A model generated the notes under the pieces. It made no database searches. It worked only from the letters and a program-made list of their open reading frames with translations, and was not told the origin of the DNA. The translations under genes and the position numbers were made by a program. Shown here piece by piece: positions 1 to 9,122 of a stretch of 64,000 nt of DNA; position 1 is the first letter of the stretch, and every line of letters starts with the position of its first letter. The stretch comes from Silurus meridionalis (taxonomy: Eukaryota > Chordata > Actinopteri > Siluriformes > Siluridae): contig NC_060891.1 of the NCBI RefSeq assembly GCF_014805685.1, positions 29,858,898 through 29,922,897 of the forward strand, given 5' to 3'.

Positions 1-3000
1 ATGTGATTGGGATCTTGACAGTTCCAGCATCTTCCTCCTCTCAATGGTTGATAATTTCTTGGTTGAAACATTCCTCCTCTTCCTCTGCCTCTCCCTTGCC
101 CCCACCCTCTGTTTTGTGGTGGATATTGCTGATACATTGGATGGGTCATTATTGGTTGTCCCACAGGCATTAGTTGCTGATTTCCTTGATCTGGTATGGT
201 TTGACTAGCTGGATCCTGCTGTGCATTTGTTGGTATCATCATGACTGCTGCTTGTTTAGCTGAACTTCTCTCTTCTTTGCGTTTTTCTTGACTTTCTTGT
301 TTGCTCCGTGCTATCTCTCCGAGCTGTGCTTTGTGCAGCAATGTTATTAAATCTTCTGCTGCTTGTTTACTTGCTTCTTTCTTTTTCCTGTGCATTTCCA
401 CAGCATGTGTGACATTTGCCTGGAAAGCTGCCCAGGGCAGTGCATTAAGTCCCACAACTGATTCAAGCTGTTCTTGTACTTCACTTGGAAGCGCTCTTTT
501 CAACATTATTTTGAACAATGTGATGTTAGCCGTTGTCTCATCCCATGCTGACCCCATCTCTTCAGCCCATGCTTTCTGTAATTTAAGAATGAAGGCCGCA
601 GCTCCTTCTTTTTCGTCCATTTTCAGGTTTTCCACCTTGGTTAGATCAGATTGAGTGGGGTATGCAGATCGAAGTGCATTCCACACGTCGTTTCTTTTCA
701 CTCCAAACGTCCAGCGATCATACTTTTGATCCTTTCCCACGTCTCCTAGATGTGCCTGATCCAATATTTCTATCATTTTAGCTTTTCCCAATGACTGTGT
801 CAGGATCGCTTGATATCTCCCATAGCCAGCATCTGGCCCATGGTTTGTTCTTCAAAGCGTGTTATCCATCTTTGTGCTCCTCACATATGTTAGGCAGTCG
901 GCTTATTAGTCCCGTAAGATCCATAAATGACCATGGTGTGTATACTGATTCTGTGCCTTTTATAATGACAGGCATCTGTAGAGATTTTTGGTAATTGGGA
1001 CTTATCCATTCTCCTTCTTCTATGTCTTCTTCTTCATCATCGTGATCACTTCTCTGTACTTGTGACCTTGTCATCCTTCGTTCATGTGGAAAGTCTATTA
1101 TGGCTTCTCTTGTTTTTTCTGCTTTTCCTTTCTTCCAGCCTTTACATTGGTTTTGGCTGATTCATGGATAGTTGAGATTCTAGTTTATCAATATACTGTC
1201 GGCACTGTTCCATTCTTTCTGCGCTTTTCTGTTCTGCCCTCTGTATCTCTGCATCAAGTTGGGCATGTTCATGTTGATATAGCTTCACCTGTAATTGACG
1301 ATTTTCACCTGTCACTTTCGTTATGATCTCTTTGTCTGGTCCATTTCTCTTGAGTGTCTTTTAGAATTTCCTCCATTTTCTCCATCCTCTTTTGGGTTTC
1401 TGCCAGTTCTTGTCTGTTTGTTGCGTTTTCTTCTTCTTGAAGTGTCATTTCTTCTTTCAGAGCTTTCACCTCTGTTTGCAGTGGATCACTTTTCAGTGGC
1501 ATTTTGGTGTCATTTCCAATATTCCATGGACATGCACCTTTTCCCTCTTTCTGGGTTCAGGACGACAAAATCTTCTTCATCCTTAACTTCCTCTGAGTTT
1601 GAATCTTCCTTCCTTTCATTCTTGTTTCTAACATCTGGAAGAGATGTGGCTTTGCTTAATCTTTTTGTACCTTAGGGTGCTTTCACACCTTTCTTGCCTT
1701 TGTTTTTGCTTTTTCTGGCGATGTCTTTGATTCTGGTCATGCTCAGGTGGTTCTAGTTCCTCTCGCTCTCTCCCAGTCTTCAGGTGGGATATCTAAATCA
1801 TAATCATGTTCATAATCATATCTCCCTTCACTGCCGCTTTCTTCATCATCTCCTCTTCTCCTTCAAGATTCTGAAATAACACTCTGTTTGTTTGTCTTGC
1901 ACTTCCTTTGTTTATCTTGTTGTCTGAAGCTGGTAATTCCATCCTCCTTCAATGCGTCCTCCTGTTATGTCTAGTTGTATGTCGTGATACTCTCTTTCCT
2001 AGTACTGGGTAGAAGCTAATCACCTTTGGCTTCTTTATTTCAGCATATGGTGGTGGTTTCTTCTGTTCCTCATACTCCTCTAATGGTGGGGCTGAAACCT
2101 TTTCTGACCCTTTTCCTCCTTACTTCCTGTTACCTTTTCTGTCTTTTCTTTGTGCACTTTTAACATCTCCCTCATGCTCAAACCATTCAATGATGTCTAA
2201 TTTCCGTTTTGTCTTTTCTTTCTTTTCTTTTTTATTTCTCCCAATTTCTAATTCTGGTTTTCATTACATCACACTTTTCTTTATTAAATGTTCCCTCTTC
2301 TGGCCATTGCAAATCCCCAGCTGTCAGGTCTTTCCATTTTTTCATGTATTTTTTTATCTCCTTTTCAGCCCCTTTATGCCTTATAATTATCACATCCACA
2401 GGTGTGATTGGGGATTCCTCCGTACTCATGATACACCCTTGTCTTGCTCTGTGTGCCTCTCTACGGTGGCCTGGGTTTCTATTTTGAGCAGACCACTTTA
2501 AATAGACGTTTATCCGTCTCACTGTCTTACAAGGTCGTGTTGGATTTTTCCGGCTTTGTCCACTTAATGAGTTGATTTTATCGATTAGAATCGAGGTGGC
2601 TGCCCCTCTTTCCCACACCACCTCTTTAGGTTCTACTACAACAGTTGCTGTCAGCCCCTGAGCAATAATTGGATTGTTCAGGTACTTCTGCATTTAATTC
2701 TATCAATGGTTCCTCGTCTTCATTGTGTGGGTCTGCTATGAAATCAAACAGATGTATCACGGCTTTACTAGGTGTAGGGGCTTCCACTAGGGTGCGCAGT
2801 ACTGGGCTTAACAATTGAGGTTTCCAGATGCTTTTTATTTTTTCATACCAGTTTTCCTCTGGGAATATCTGGTGTAACACCTCTATGCCATGTAATCGTG
2901 TAATAGCCCACAATTTGTCTTGTATCTGCTTTTCTGTCTGCCTCCTCTCTATACCGTTTCTATCTTTGTATGTCCTTTCGTCCCAGAAATGAGTTCTAAG

Positions 3001-3036
3001 TCCGTTCGTTTCTATCTCTATGTCCATCAAATCCAC
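1..3036 (-). pseudogene. gag: ERV-A gag (N-terminal and capsid regions, frameshifted, cut by window edge)
   Basis: Gag polyprotein of the ERV. The start at 3036 opens with MDLMDIEIETNG, the same start as in the copies at 48636 and 57932. Order: matrix-like N-terminus (about 3036-2230), charged linker, Glu/Lys-rich coiled coil (about 1500-1180), an acidic segment DDEEEDIEEGEW (about 1050-1020), capsid-like region (1020-200), then a Gln/Gly-rich nucleocapsid with the first residues of a CCHC knuckle at position 1-40. The frame breaks at several places (about 2690-2640, 2230, 1780, 1500, 1060), mostly 1-2 base changes against the other two copies, so it is not translatable as one protein. Confidence 0.88.
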
Positions 3037-4173
3037 ATTTATCTTGCTATATTTTCTCTATCTTATTTATTCGTTTATTCGCACTGTGTATGTCCGAGTG
3101 TATGCATGTATGTGTATGTGTGTCAGCGAGCGAACACTATGTGTGTGTGTTATACTCCGTGCGCCTATGCGCATGCGCACCCCCCTTCGTGCGCTCCGTG
3201 TCTGTACGCGCGTGCCCGCCCCCTCTTTTTCCTGCTCCGTCTCTCGTCCAAGAATATGAGTATACTCACAAACTCAGCATCATCCCAATCAGCGTAAGCA
3301 AACAGCAAGCAACAATACAAACACAGGCATACATATAAATTCATAGACAAAACATCAACATACAGAAAACACAACTATAAATCCGGTTTTTACAAAAACA
3401 CGCTTTTCACGAACAATATGACAACAACACTTACACAACTGCAGTTACAACGTTTCTCTTTTTACCGTACATGTACACATGGCCATCACTTCATCTCAAT
3501 AATCTCAATATCCTCGGGTCCCACCCCGTACTCGTAACGGTGACTCTCCGAGCCCTTTACTCTTATACTGACAACTCACGACCTTTTAAATGTACCCTTT
3601 CCACACCAGGTTACGAACCTGGATCCCCTAGTAAAGACCTATGGTATCTTTCCTGTTTTTAGACTATATGAGAAGTGTTACCTTCTTACATCGGGACTTG
3701 CACCCGAATCACCAAGACTTCACTTTTGGGTTTACGTTCTCGGTCTGCTTAGTCTGCAACCTAATTAGACCATATGGAAAGTCCGACAGACTAAGGTACA
3801 AACAATTAGCCGTAGTTTCACGTGGGTCCCACCCTGCGTCTCTATACGCAGTGACTCTCCACCTCACAACTTTATTCACGTGGGTCCCACCCTGCGTCTC
3901 TATACGCAGTGACTCTCCACCTCACAACTTATGTCTTTACTTTTGCTTATACTCATCCAACACTAATTTTCCACCCGATAGTTCTTTGGCCCTAGGCCAG
4001 CAGTCTATACCTCCCGGGGCCGACAACCTCATAGGCATACAGTTACTAATCACAGACTTTGAGTATAACAGGTGTCTGCTTACCTTTTTCTCTGAATTTT
4101 GTTTCCAGCGGCTGTAGCCCACAGGATGCTCGGTCCCCTGTTCAGGTTTTCGACCTTTGTGCTGACCTTCAGG
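3037..4173 (-). other. ERV-A untranslated leader with hairpins and major splice donor
   Basis: About 1.14 kb separates the primer binding site from the gag start, long for a retroviral leader. A splice donor reading AG|GTAAGC on the minus strand sits at 4084/4083, about 90 nt after the PBS, and is present in copies E (49652-49657) and F (58927-58932). Three hairpins lie in a row: 3606-3622 (7-bp stem, 3-nt loop), 3671-3686 (AGAAG/CTTCT) and 3691-3707 (TCGGG/CCCGA, resembling a tRNA T arm). Near gag (3085-3180) the strand is GT/CA-rich. Packaging or translation roles are inference. Confidence 0.65.
3819..3934. repeat. 58-bp tandem duplication in the ERV leader
   Basis: Two head-to-tail copies of a 58-bp unit begin with CACGTGGGTCCCACCC at 3819 and 3877; each holds TGCGTCTCTATACGCA, which can form a small hairpin. 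The same duplication is present in leader copies E (about 49395-49502) and F (about 58668-58780), so it predates the dispersal of these proviruses. Confidence 0.85.
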
Positions 4174-4191
4174 GCCCCACGTTGGGCGCCA
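4174..4191 (-). other. Primer binding site, tRNA-Lys1,2 type (ERV-A)
   Basis: The minus strand reads TGGCGCCCAACGTGGGGC, 7 nt downstream of the LTR end. This is the 18-nt complement of the 3' end of tRNA-Lys1,2, the primer used by foamy viruses and Mason-Pfizer-type betaretroviruses. Copies E (near 49748-49760) and F (near 59026-59039) keep the flanks but have lost a few bases inside the site. Confidence 0.9.
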
Positions 4192-4487
4192 ATAAATATG
4201 TCGGAACTCAGAGCCCGTCTCTGAGGCGACACATCGAGGGTGGATTTCTTTGCTCAGAGGATTCCCAATAATGCCCAGCCAATTCTAGAAAAAACACAAA
4301 TATAATAGACACAAACCGCCAATGAAGGATCCTCAGTCCTGGATGAGTAAAAGCAAAACTTCTTTATTCCATGCAGGTTTCAATGAGCTCAATAGAAGTT
4401 GGGTACTTCACATCAAAATGAACAGCACATCAAAAATGATAGAGCACGCCAAAGTGAGGAAGTACACTGACTGTTGTTTCACGCTCA

Positions 4488-4495
4488 TATTTATA
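4488..4495 (-). promoter_or_regulatory. Proviral (sense) TATA box of LTR-A
   Basis: TATAAATA on the minus strand with AATAAA about 125 nt downstream (4363-4368) fits a U3/R promoter with a short R. The box is conserved in LTR-C, D, E and F (for example plus-strand ttata about 29870 in C and TATAAATA near 36515 in D). Confidence 0.8.
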
Positions 4496-4762
4496 CCCTG
4501 TAGCCACCGTATCTTTTTATTTTTTTATTCCTTGACCTTGAGTAATTCTTATTTTCCATTTTCTGCCTTCTCTTCCATTTCTGTCTTCTTTTCCCCTTAT
4601 CTTCCATTTTCTGCCTTCTCTTCCATTTCTGTCTTCTTTTCCTAGTTCCCCTTATCTTTGGCCTTGGCTTCTATTCTCCCAACCAACACCATATTTGGGG
4701 TTCCTGTCTTTTCCGTTTCCTTATTTACGGCCCATAACTTTATGTTAAAAAATATGAGTGAG
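4496..4762. promoter_or_regulatory. Divergent promoter region between sense and antisense TATA boxes (LTR-A)
   Basis: About 270 bp separate two TATA boxes that point away from each other. The segment holds a directly repeated pyrimidine-rich unit of about 40-45 bp (4552-4640) that on the minus strand is rich in GGAA cores, as in ETS-type sites. It is kept in LTR-C, D and F but replaced by a different repeated segment in LTR-E (41220-41340). An enhancer role is inference. Confidence 0.55.
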
Positions 4763-4768
4763 TATAAA
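4763..4768 (+). promoter_or_regulatory. Antisense TATA box in LTR-A
   Basis: GAGTATAAAGCCC on the plus strand, about 95 bp before the antisense start codon. Equivalent boxes are at 30151 (C), 36235-36240 (D, minus), 41436 (E) and 59605 (F). Conservation in all LTR subtypes supports a real core promoter. Confidence 0.7.
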
Positions 4769-4860
4769 GCCCTTATTTTTCTCTGAGTTCAACCATACGT
4801 TCTTCAGTCTCTCAAGTGTGAACAACCTTTTGCGGCCTATTTTGTCCTCCTGCATTTGCA

Positions 4861-5643
4861 ATGGGTAAGTGTTATGCTTTATTCTTTTATAATGCTGTTT
4901 GCTATTCTACTTTCATTTAATTGAGTTATAGCATTGTTTGTATACTGTGCTTGATTATATAATGCTTTTATTTAATACTTGCAAGCGCCTAGATTACATT
5001 TTTCTAATTGTGTATTCTGAACTGATTGTTACATAGTGTATATGATTTTCTTGAGTGTTATCCTTTGCTTGTGCTCAACCGTCACTATGATATTCCCTAT
5101 TTTAACATCTTATCTCTGTTGGTCTCATTTGGTCTCTTTTGCTCAGCTCCACCATGCCGATCAGCTCAACCACCCCTGCCTCCTAGAGCATCGGCCTTGG
5201 CTGTTCTTCGAGACAGTACCGCCAATTTCAGCTCTCCTCAATTGCTGCTGAGTTTACTCATTTTCTAGAACAGCTCTCCAGCCCAAGTGTCCCAGCTGAT
5301 GCCTTCGTGCCTCCTCGCATTGCACGGGCTTTACAACGCGTGATGGGAGTTCACAGACTTCCCTGATCTCAACCGTCGTCACGAATGTTCCTGTTTTCCT
5401 GACACGACACCACAGTTTTCTCCCTATCCTTCACACTGGTCTCCCACTGATTATACCCCTGCTTCTCCCGTTCCGCCAAACCAGCGTGCTCCTGTGTCTT
5501 CACCCATCCCTGGACCAAGCTACTCCTTTATGTCTCCTGCCCATGCTTCTGTGTCTTCACCTGGGCCTAGATTCAGCTACTCCTTCATGTCCCCTGCTGC
5601 TGCAGAACCCCACACACCCTGCTATTTCAATAAAGATGCTTAA
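4861..5643 (+). pseudogene. LTR antisense spliced gene, copy A (damaged)
   Basis: Antisense to the provirus. Exon 1 ends with ATG G at 4861-4864, directly followed by GTAAGT; the intron 4865-5146 ends TTTTGCTCAG; exon 2 begins at 5147. The frame encodes a basic, Leu-rich N-terminal part and a Pro/Ser-rich C-terminal part with repeated FMSPA motifs, ending ...YFNKDA and stop at 5641-5643. AATAAA (5629-5634) lies inside the last codons. This copy has small deletions (for example near 5210 and 5330) that break the frame, and LTR copies B and C show the undamaged register. I recognise no family. A regulatory role like that of HTLV HBZ is analogy only. Confidence 0.7.
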
Positions 5644-5922
5644 TCTCCCTCAAGTTTGTTTCCTGTCCTTCTTTGCCTATTCCATACACTCATAACATTC
5701 AGTCAGATTCTATCCTACTCACACATGTAAATACCTTATTATTATTATTAATACTTGATGTAAATAAAGGTTTGATTAACATATAGATCAAATAGGTTTT
5801 GTCAGACTACTTCTATTGTATTTAATAAGTTCTATATTTAGTTAGGTTAGTTTAGTTTGATTAATATTAGTTTGATTATAACACACGCTAGATATGGTTG
5901 ATTAAAATATTTTTTCTCGACA

Positions 5923-6495
5923 ATGCTTTACAGTAGGCAAGGTGTTCTTTTCTTCATAGGCCTTGTTCTTCCTCCTCTAAACATAGCGTTGATCCATGGG
6001 CCCAAACAGTTCTAATTTTGTTTCATCAGTCCACAGAACACTATCCCAAAACTTCTGTGGTTTGTCCACATGACTTTTGGCATACTGCAGTCGACTCTCT
6101 TTATTCTTTGGGGACAGCAAGGGGGTGCGCCTGGGAGTTCTGGCATGGAGGCCTTCATTACGCAGGGTGCGCCGTATTGTCTGAGCAGAAACTTCAGTAC
6201 CCACATCTGACAAATCTTTTCTCAGTTCCTCAGCAGTCACACGGGGACTTTTCTCCACTCTACGCTTCAGGTAGTGCACAGCAGTCGAAGTCAGCATCTT
6301 CTTTCTGCCACGACCAGGTAGCGTTTCAACAGTGCCCTTTGCCTTGAATTTGCGAATGATGCTTCCTATGGTGTTTCTTGGTATGTTTAACATCTTTGCA
6401 ATCTTCTTATAGCCATTGCCCTTCCTGTGAAGAGTAATCACCTGTTCTCTTGTCTTCCTGGACCATTCTCTTGACCTCACCATGTTTGTAACCAC
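5923..6495 (-). pseudogene. Tc1/mariner transposase, N-terminal part, interrupted by ERV-A
   Basis: Minus-strand frame from 6495 (MVTNMVRSREWS) shows the paired helix-turn-helix DNA-binding region (IAKMLNIPRNTIG; basic GRGRKK linker) and the first catalytic Asp context [11 protein letters not shown] near 6010. The protein is cut at the LTR boundary 5922; the same sequence continues uninterrupted in the second Tc1 at 22577-23247. The remaining C-terminal half should lie left of the provirus, outside the window. About 200 bp right of 6495 continues as element-like AT-rich sequence without a clear terminal inverted repeat. Confidence 0.88.
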
Positions 6496-7355
6496 ACCAG
6501 TAAATGTCTAGAAGGAGCTGAGTATCACAGTCATTTTAAAGCTGCCTAATTGGTGCTTATTAGGCTTTATTGCTGCTCCCTGATATCCACAGGTGTTTTC
6601 AATACCTGATTGAAAACACTTCATTGAAATGTAATCAACACAATTGACTGCACTCATATTTCTGTAAAGACTTCGTATGAAAAGGAATTTGGTTATGTTA
6701 ATAAACAGCATATGCTTTCTGTTAAAGTGCAAGTCATATGTGACTCTAACACGACCCTCACAAACATTGTGGCACGCTGAACTTCTTCAGCACATGATTC
6801 CTTTATCCTGACACATAGCAGTGTAGGGAACAGACTACAGACAGCTGCAGGACGTGATGACTGGCTTCTTGTTGAGTTTAACAACATGTAGAAATTGTAA
6901 ACATTGTCCTGATGTAGTCTATAATATGACAGGTGACAGAATTTTTGCACAATGTGGCACTGAGGACCAGTTTCCCTCTCCCTCCTGACCTCCCTCCCCC
7001 TCAGCATTATGACCCCGAGCCACAGCCCCCTGCCCCACAAGAGGGATATTAACAAGATGCAAGAATCCATGAGGAGGTCATACGGCGTTTGAAAGGAAGA
7101 CAAAAATCATAGTTTAACTACGTTTTTTAATAATTGTGCAATTTTTCTTTTGTCACATTTTCCCAAAAGTTTATCATGTAGATTTTAATTATTTAGCTTT
7201 AAAGCATCCTCCAGTTGAGAAAAACTGATTTAGAATCAGGATTTAAACACTTTTAATAAACAAGTGATTTAATATTTTAGATTTTTATTGATTTTATTAA
7301 TTATTATTGGACATGGAGAGGTTTAGCTTTCAGTTCCTGTCCTTGATGTCCAGAC
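6496..7355. other. No gene recognised
   Basis: AT-rich sequence with short open frames only. The end of this stretch (about 7150-7366) resembles 9740-10150, the 3' side of the coiled-coil gene, in shared phrases such as a TTTTCCCAA-TTTATCATGT run and CTTGATGTCCAGA. Confidence 0.4.
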
Positions 7356-8165
7356 TCACTTGCCTTTTTTTCTCTCTTTTTTCTTTTTTTTTAATGGAAT
7401 GGGTGATAGTCGTCTGATCCAGAGCGGCAGGGGAGCAGATATAGAACTTTGAGACTTCAGTGCAGACCACACCTCATCGTGAAACCTCAAACCAACACCG
7501 TGACGTCTCGATGAGAATACCATTGAGTCTTTTCTGATTGTGTGACATTTGCGACAAAGGATAGGACGACAATTCCAATCACGATGTTTCGCTGGTTCAG
7601 TTGTCCATAGAACATAGCCACAGAAGGTGATGGTGTAGTACGTTACAAAGGTGCTTTGCATGACGAAGTCCGTGAACAGAAAACTGTGAGTTCTCGGAGC
7701 ACCCAGCGAGCGGGCAGGAACCCCAAACGATTGGACAAGGGTAACAGCCCTACGCACATGAAAGATACGGGTGATCAGCTGAAGTCCTGCAGGAAGATCA
7801 TAGACAGAGTTCTGGATGGAATCAAGCCACATTCCATCTGGGGAGAACATGTCAGCGTGGTGCAGAATGTCGATCACCGGTCTGAACGGGTCCGCATCAG
7901 TTTCCCAAACAAATTCGTCCTTTTCTACAGGAAACCTGAACCATTTACGGTGTAAATTATGGCACCGTTTACCTAAAGGACAGGTGGGCTGCTCCAGGCA
8001 CCACAAGCGGTGCTTTAGAAGTACAAGGAAAAAACAAGCATCGCAGGTAGCTCTAAAGGTGTCAAAGTTGAAGCGATACCCCTCAGCACATGCTTCGATG
8101 TACGCACACGTGCCTTGATGCAGACGCATACCTTGCAGAAGCCACCTTTGTTCACCAGCTGCCAT
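7356..8165 (-). CDS. Diverged intact copy of the ERV accessory ORF (Cys/His-rich)
   Basis: Open frame of 269 codons from the ATG at 8165 (MAAGEQRW), preceded by the splice acceptor TGTGTGCAG|GAAC, identical in position to the younger copies. I estimate roughly 60% amino-acid identity to the copy at 24849-25601, with in-frame length differences. Conserved features: EGYRF.FDTFR, a cysteine cluster (C.AC, LWC, CPLG.RCH), W.DEF.WETD, MFSP.G.WLDSIQNSVY, HSFL...FVMQ, VTYYTIT..GYVLWTTEPAKH, CRPIL, and a tail ISAPLP.WI.RL. It ends in a Lys-rich stretch from an A-rich tract. Just upstream is an env tail relic but no gag or pol. The open frame in so decayed a setting suggests either a later-inserted lineage or selection after insertion. 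Function unknown. Confidence 0.75.
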   Translation of the reverse strand: MAAGEQRWLLQGMRLHQGTCAYIEACAEGYRFNFDTFRATCDACFFLVLLKHRLWCLEQPTCPLGKRCHNLHRKWFRFPVEKDEFVWETDADPFRPVIDILHHADMFSPDGMWLDSIQNSVYDLPAGLQLITRIFHVRRAVTLVQSFGVPARSLGAPRTHSFLFTDFVMQSTFVTYYTITFCGYVLWTTEPAKHRDWNCRPILCRKCHTIRKDSMVFSSRRHGVGLRFHDEVWSALKSQSSISAPLPLWIRRLSPIPLKKKKKERKKGK

Positions 8166-8283
8166 GTTCCTGCACACAGCAGAAAATACACACAACAACT
8201 TGATTTATATCATATAATCAAAGAATCAGAATTAAAGTGTAGAAAGAATTTAGTGCTTTTAGTTATAAGGAAACGTTTGTTAG

Positions 8284-8499
8284 TCATTTTTTCTCATTGA
8301 CAAGGGCCATAATCCCTCCATCCAAATCCACATAGATGTTTTGATCCATATCTGGGGAGATGTTTTCTGTAGAAGACTCTTTACCTGTAATTTTATACAC
8401 TGGGAGCTGTACGTATTGTCTAAACAATGGCAAGGATTTCCACAACAGATAAAACATGCCACGGCTGTAAGGATTATTAAAATTGTAGTCCCAGTCTGA
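8284..8499 (-). pseudogene. env: Relic of ERV env transmembrane C-terminus (diverged lineage)
   Basis: Reading left from about 8499, the sequence matches the end of the Env TM membrane segment and cytoplasmic tail of the ERV (MA.F.CCG.PC motif, and a tail with a MDQNIYVDL stretch matching MDHNVYVDM in copy B). It stops at 8284-8286, about 120 nt before the accessory ORF, the same gene order as in the younger proviruses. The rest of env is absent. Confidence 0.6.
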
Positions 8500-8559
8500 C
8501 CCTATTCTACTCTATTTAATAGTATATTATGTTAATTATACTTGGAGTAAACAGGTTAC

Positions 8560-8720
8560 ATGAGTTTGATGAAAATATGGGCTAAATAGGTTAAATTAGG
8601 CTACTTCATTGTATCTAATAGATTCTATACTAATTATTAGGTCAATTTGATGGATTAATTTAAAAAGCTAAACTATAAAAGCTATGCTTAGCTAGCCGGG
8701 TAGTTACCCATGCTAATGTC
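8560..8720 (-). repeat. Possible diverged LTR U3 tip
   Basis: The run AAATAGGTT...CTACTTC.ATTGTATCTAATAGATTCTATA resembles the U3 start of the young LTRs (compare about 31165-31210). If real, the relic has a deletion from env into its 5' LTR. Weak similarity judged by eye. Confidence 0.3.
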
Positions 8721-9074
8721 GCTAAATAATGACTTTGTACTTTTCGAGTCTTTTACTAAATAATCTACAATATTCTGCCATAATTATTTAGAGGACTTAC
8801 CAGGTACCTGTATGAAGAAATGTTCAATAGAAGAAAATTTTTAATGTTTTTTTAGTTGCTGCTAATTGCTGCTGCTTCTTGCTGCTGTTTGTTTTTTTGG
8901 TGGTTGTCAATTTTAGTGTCTCTGTACTTACAATTGGTAAATTCACAAATGAGAAACAAAAGCACGCTCTGACTTATATAGACTGTCTCACTGTGACATC
9001 ACACCTAGATGCCCCGCCCCGCCTGTGACATCATCATGTCACTCACTTTCTTTCTCTCTCTCTCTTTCTCTTTA

Positions 9075-9078
<4 letters not shown>

Positions 9079-9118
<40 letters not shown>
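9079..9118. repeat. (CA)n microsatellite
   Basis: About 18 uninterrupted CA dinucleotides preceded by a TC-rich tract (9040-9078). The region 8721-9940 around it is AT-rich and I see no gene in it. Confidence 0.95.

Positions 9119-9122
<4 letters not shown>

Larger units (their letters stand above)
1..5922 (-). mobile_element. ERV-A, 5' part of an endogenous provirus (5' LTR, leader, gag)
   Basis: Reading on the minus strand, an LTR (5922 to 4199) is followed by a primer binding site, a 1.1-kb leader with a splice donor, and gag, which runs off the left window edge inside the nucleocapsid zinc knuckle. The LTR has TG...CA ends within a TGTCG/CGACA inverted terminus. To its right is a Tc1 transposase reading frame cut at 5922, so this provirus landed inside a Tc1 element. 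Pol, env and the 3' LTR, if present, lie outside the window. The order LTR-PBS-leader-gag is direct sequence evidence of a provirus rather than a retrotransposon LTR fragment. Confidence 0.93.
4199..5922 (-). repeat. LTR-A (5' LTR of ERV-A)
   Basis: 1,724-bp LTR with TGTCG...CGACA termini, the same element as 29575-31301, 35091-36815, 40889-42571 and 59046-60744. On the sense (minus) strand U3 fills about 4460-5922. A TATAAATA box lies at 4488-4495, R starts about 30 nt downstream, AATAAA is at 4363-4368, and U5 runs to 4199. U3 contains an oppositely oriented gene with its own promoter and poly(A) signal (separate entries). The right flank is Tc1 sequence. Confidence 0.93.

Noticed and set aside
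2920..3338. Plus-strand open frames rich in Cys/Val over the gag start region, repeated near 48520 and 57816
   Set aside because: They are antisense shadows of gag and the GT-rich leader; their ends differ between copies and no promoter, splice or poly(A) pattern supports them.
4199..5922. The antisense gene as a separate transposon inserted into one LTR
   Set aside because: It is in all LTR copies at the same place without internal target duplications or terminal repeats, so it is part of the LTR.
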